Source: Amphiplicatus metriothermophilus (GTDB taxonomy: Bacteria > Pseudomonadota > Alphaproteobacteria > Caulobacterales > Parvularculaceae). From it: a stretch of 64,000 nt of DNA. The notes under the pieces are model-generated. The model was given only the letters and a program-made list of their open reading frames with translations. It was not told where the DNA came from and made no database searches. Shown piece by piece: positions 63,991-64,000 of this stretch. Where the stretch lies: positions 206,839 through 270,838 of the forward strand of contig NZ_FZQA01000004.1 of the NCBI RefSeq assembly GCF_900199215.1. Reading direction: 5' to 3'. Made by a program: the position numbers and the translations under genes. How positions within the stretch are numbered: the stretch's first letter is position 1; each line of letters opens with the position of its first letter.

Positions 63991-64000
63991 CCCCCCCCCC

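Noticed and set aside
63991..64000. Ten-C homopolymer at the right edge as a biological signal
   Set aside because: It follows a repeat unit exactly at the window limit and is more likely an assembly or contig-end artefact; it cannot be judged from this window.

Overview
The window is GC-rich bacterial chromosome, densely packed with short overlaps between genes. A fused TrpE-TrpG anthranilate synthase, a usg gene, a SigE/ChrR pair of the Rhodobacter type, XerD-AroK-AroB linkage, a deoxyhypusine-synthase-like protein beside ornithine decarboxylase, and a Caulobacter-style TonB receptor/LacI maltose locus together point to an alphaproteobacterium. A Caulobacterales/Parvularculales-like lineage is my guess; no rRNA or tRNA is present to test it.

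Layout. 1-10.2 kb: phenylacetate catabolism. paaA-paaB-paaC runs off the left edge on the minus strand (paaC is partial). Three unrelated small genes follow (VOC, YbaK-like, DUF2459), then paaI-paaJ(thiolase) on the minus strand diverging from paaG-paaZ-paaK-TetR on the plus strand. A near-identical TetR-type palindrome sits in the paaA promoter and in the paaI/paaG divergent region, so the TetR gene is probably the local repressor (PaaR-like). 10.2-12.5 kb: a short trp leader and trpE(G). 12.5-16.7 kb: exported hypothetical, D-threonine-aldolase-like protein, scoB/scoA, sulfotransferase-like protein. 16.7-20.7 kb: a singlet-oxygen-type stress module (FAD oxidoreductase + DUF1365 protein, divergent from an ECF sigma and its ChrR anti-sigma), with matching TGATCC-N18-TAAA promoters in both directions. 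20.7-25.6 kb: galE-vanZ-kdsB operon (the galE product lacks the usual catalytic Lys), phosphatase, methyltransferase, and a frameshifted MAPEG gene. 25.6-38.3 kb: argE, a stand-alone MetH homocysteine domain behind a SAM/SAH-type operator, LysR/azoR pair, tandem-FKBP lipoprotein, SLC13 carrier, usg, an ornithine decarboxylase with a structured speF-like leader, a DHS-like polyamine enzyme, small hypotheticals and a Ca/Na antiporter.

38.3-54.7 kb is a malto-oligosaccharide utilisation locus: GH97 alpha-glucosidase, lipoprotein GH13 amylase, two flavin-dependent tryptophan-halogenase-like proteins, TonB-dependent receptor, exported GH13 amylase, GH13 alpha-glucosidase, LacI regulator and MFS sugar transporter. 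Five copies of one operator (TTGCAA-N4-TTGCAA type) lie in front of all five transcription units. Two halogenase-like enzymes, each cotranscribed with a starch gene, are the most intriguing content of the window.

54.9-64 kb: accA, an intergenic palindromic repeat element, xerD, a large conserved-looking exported protein, a 41-residue membrane peptide, aroK-aroB, a CNNM/CorC-type protein, a TetA-like MFS exporter, a small membrane protein, and a second copy of the repeat element at the right edge.

The functions given are read from motifs and gene context only; no database search was run.
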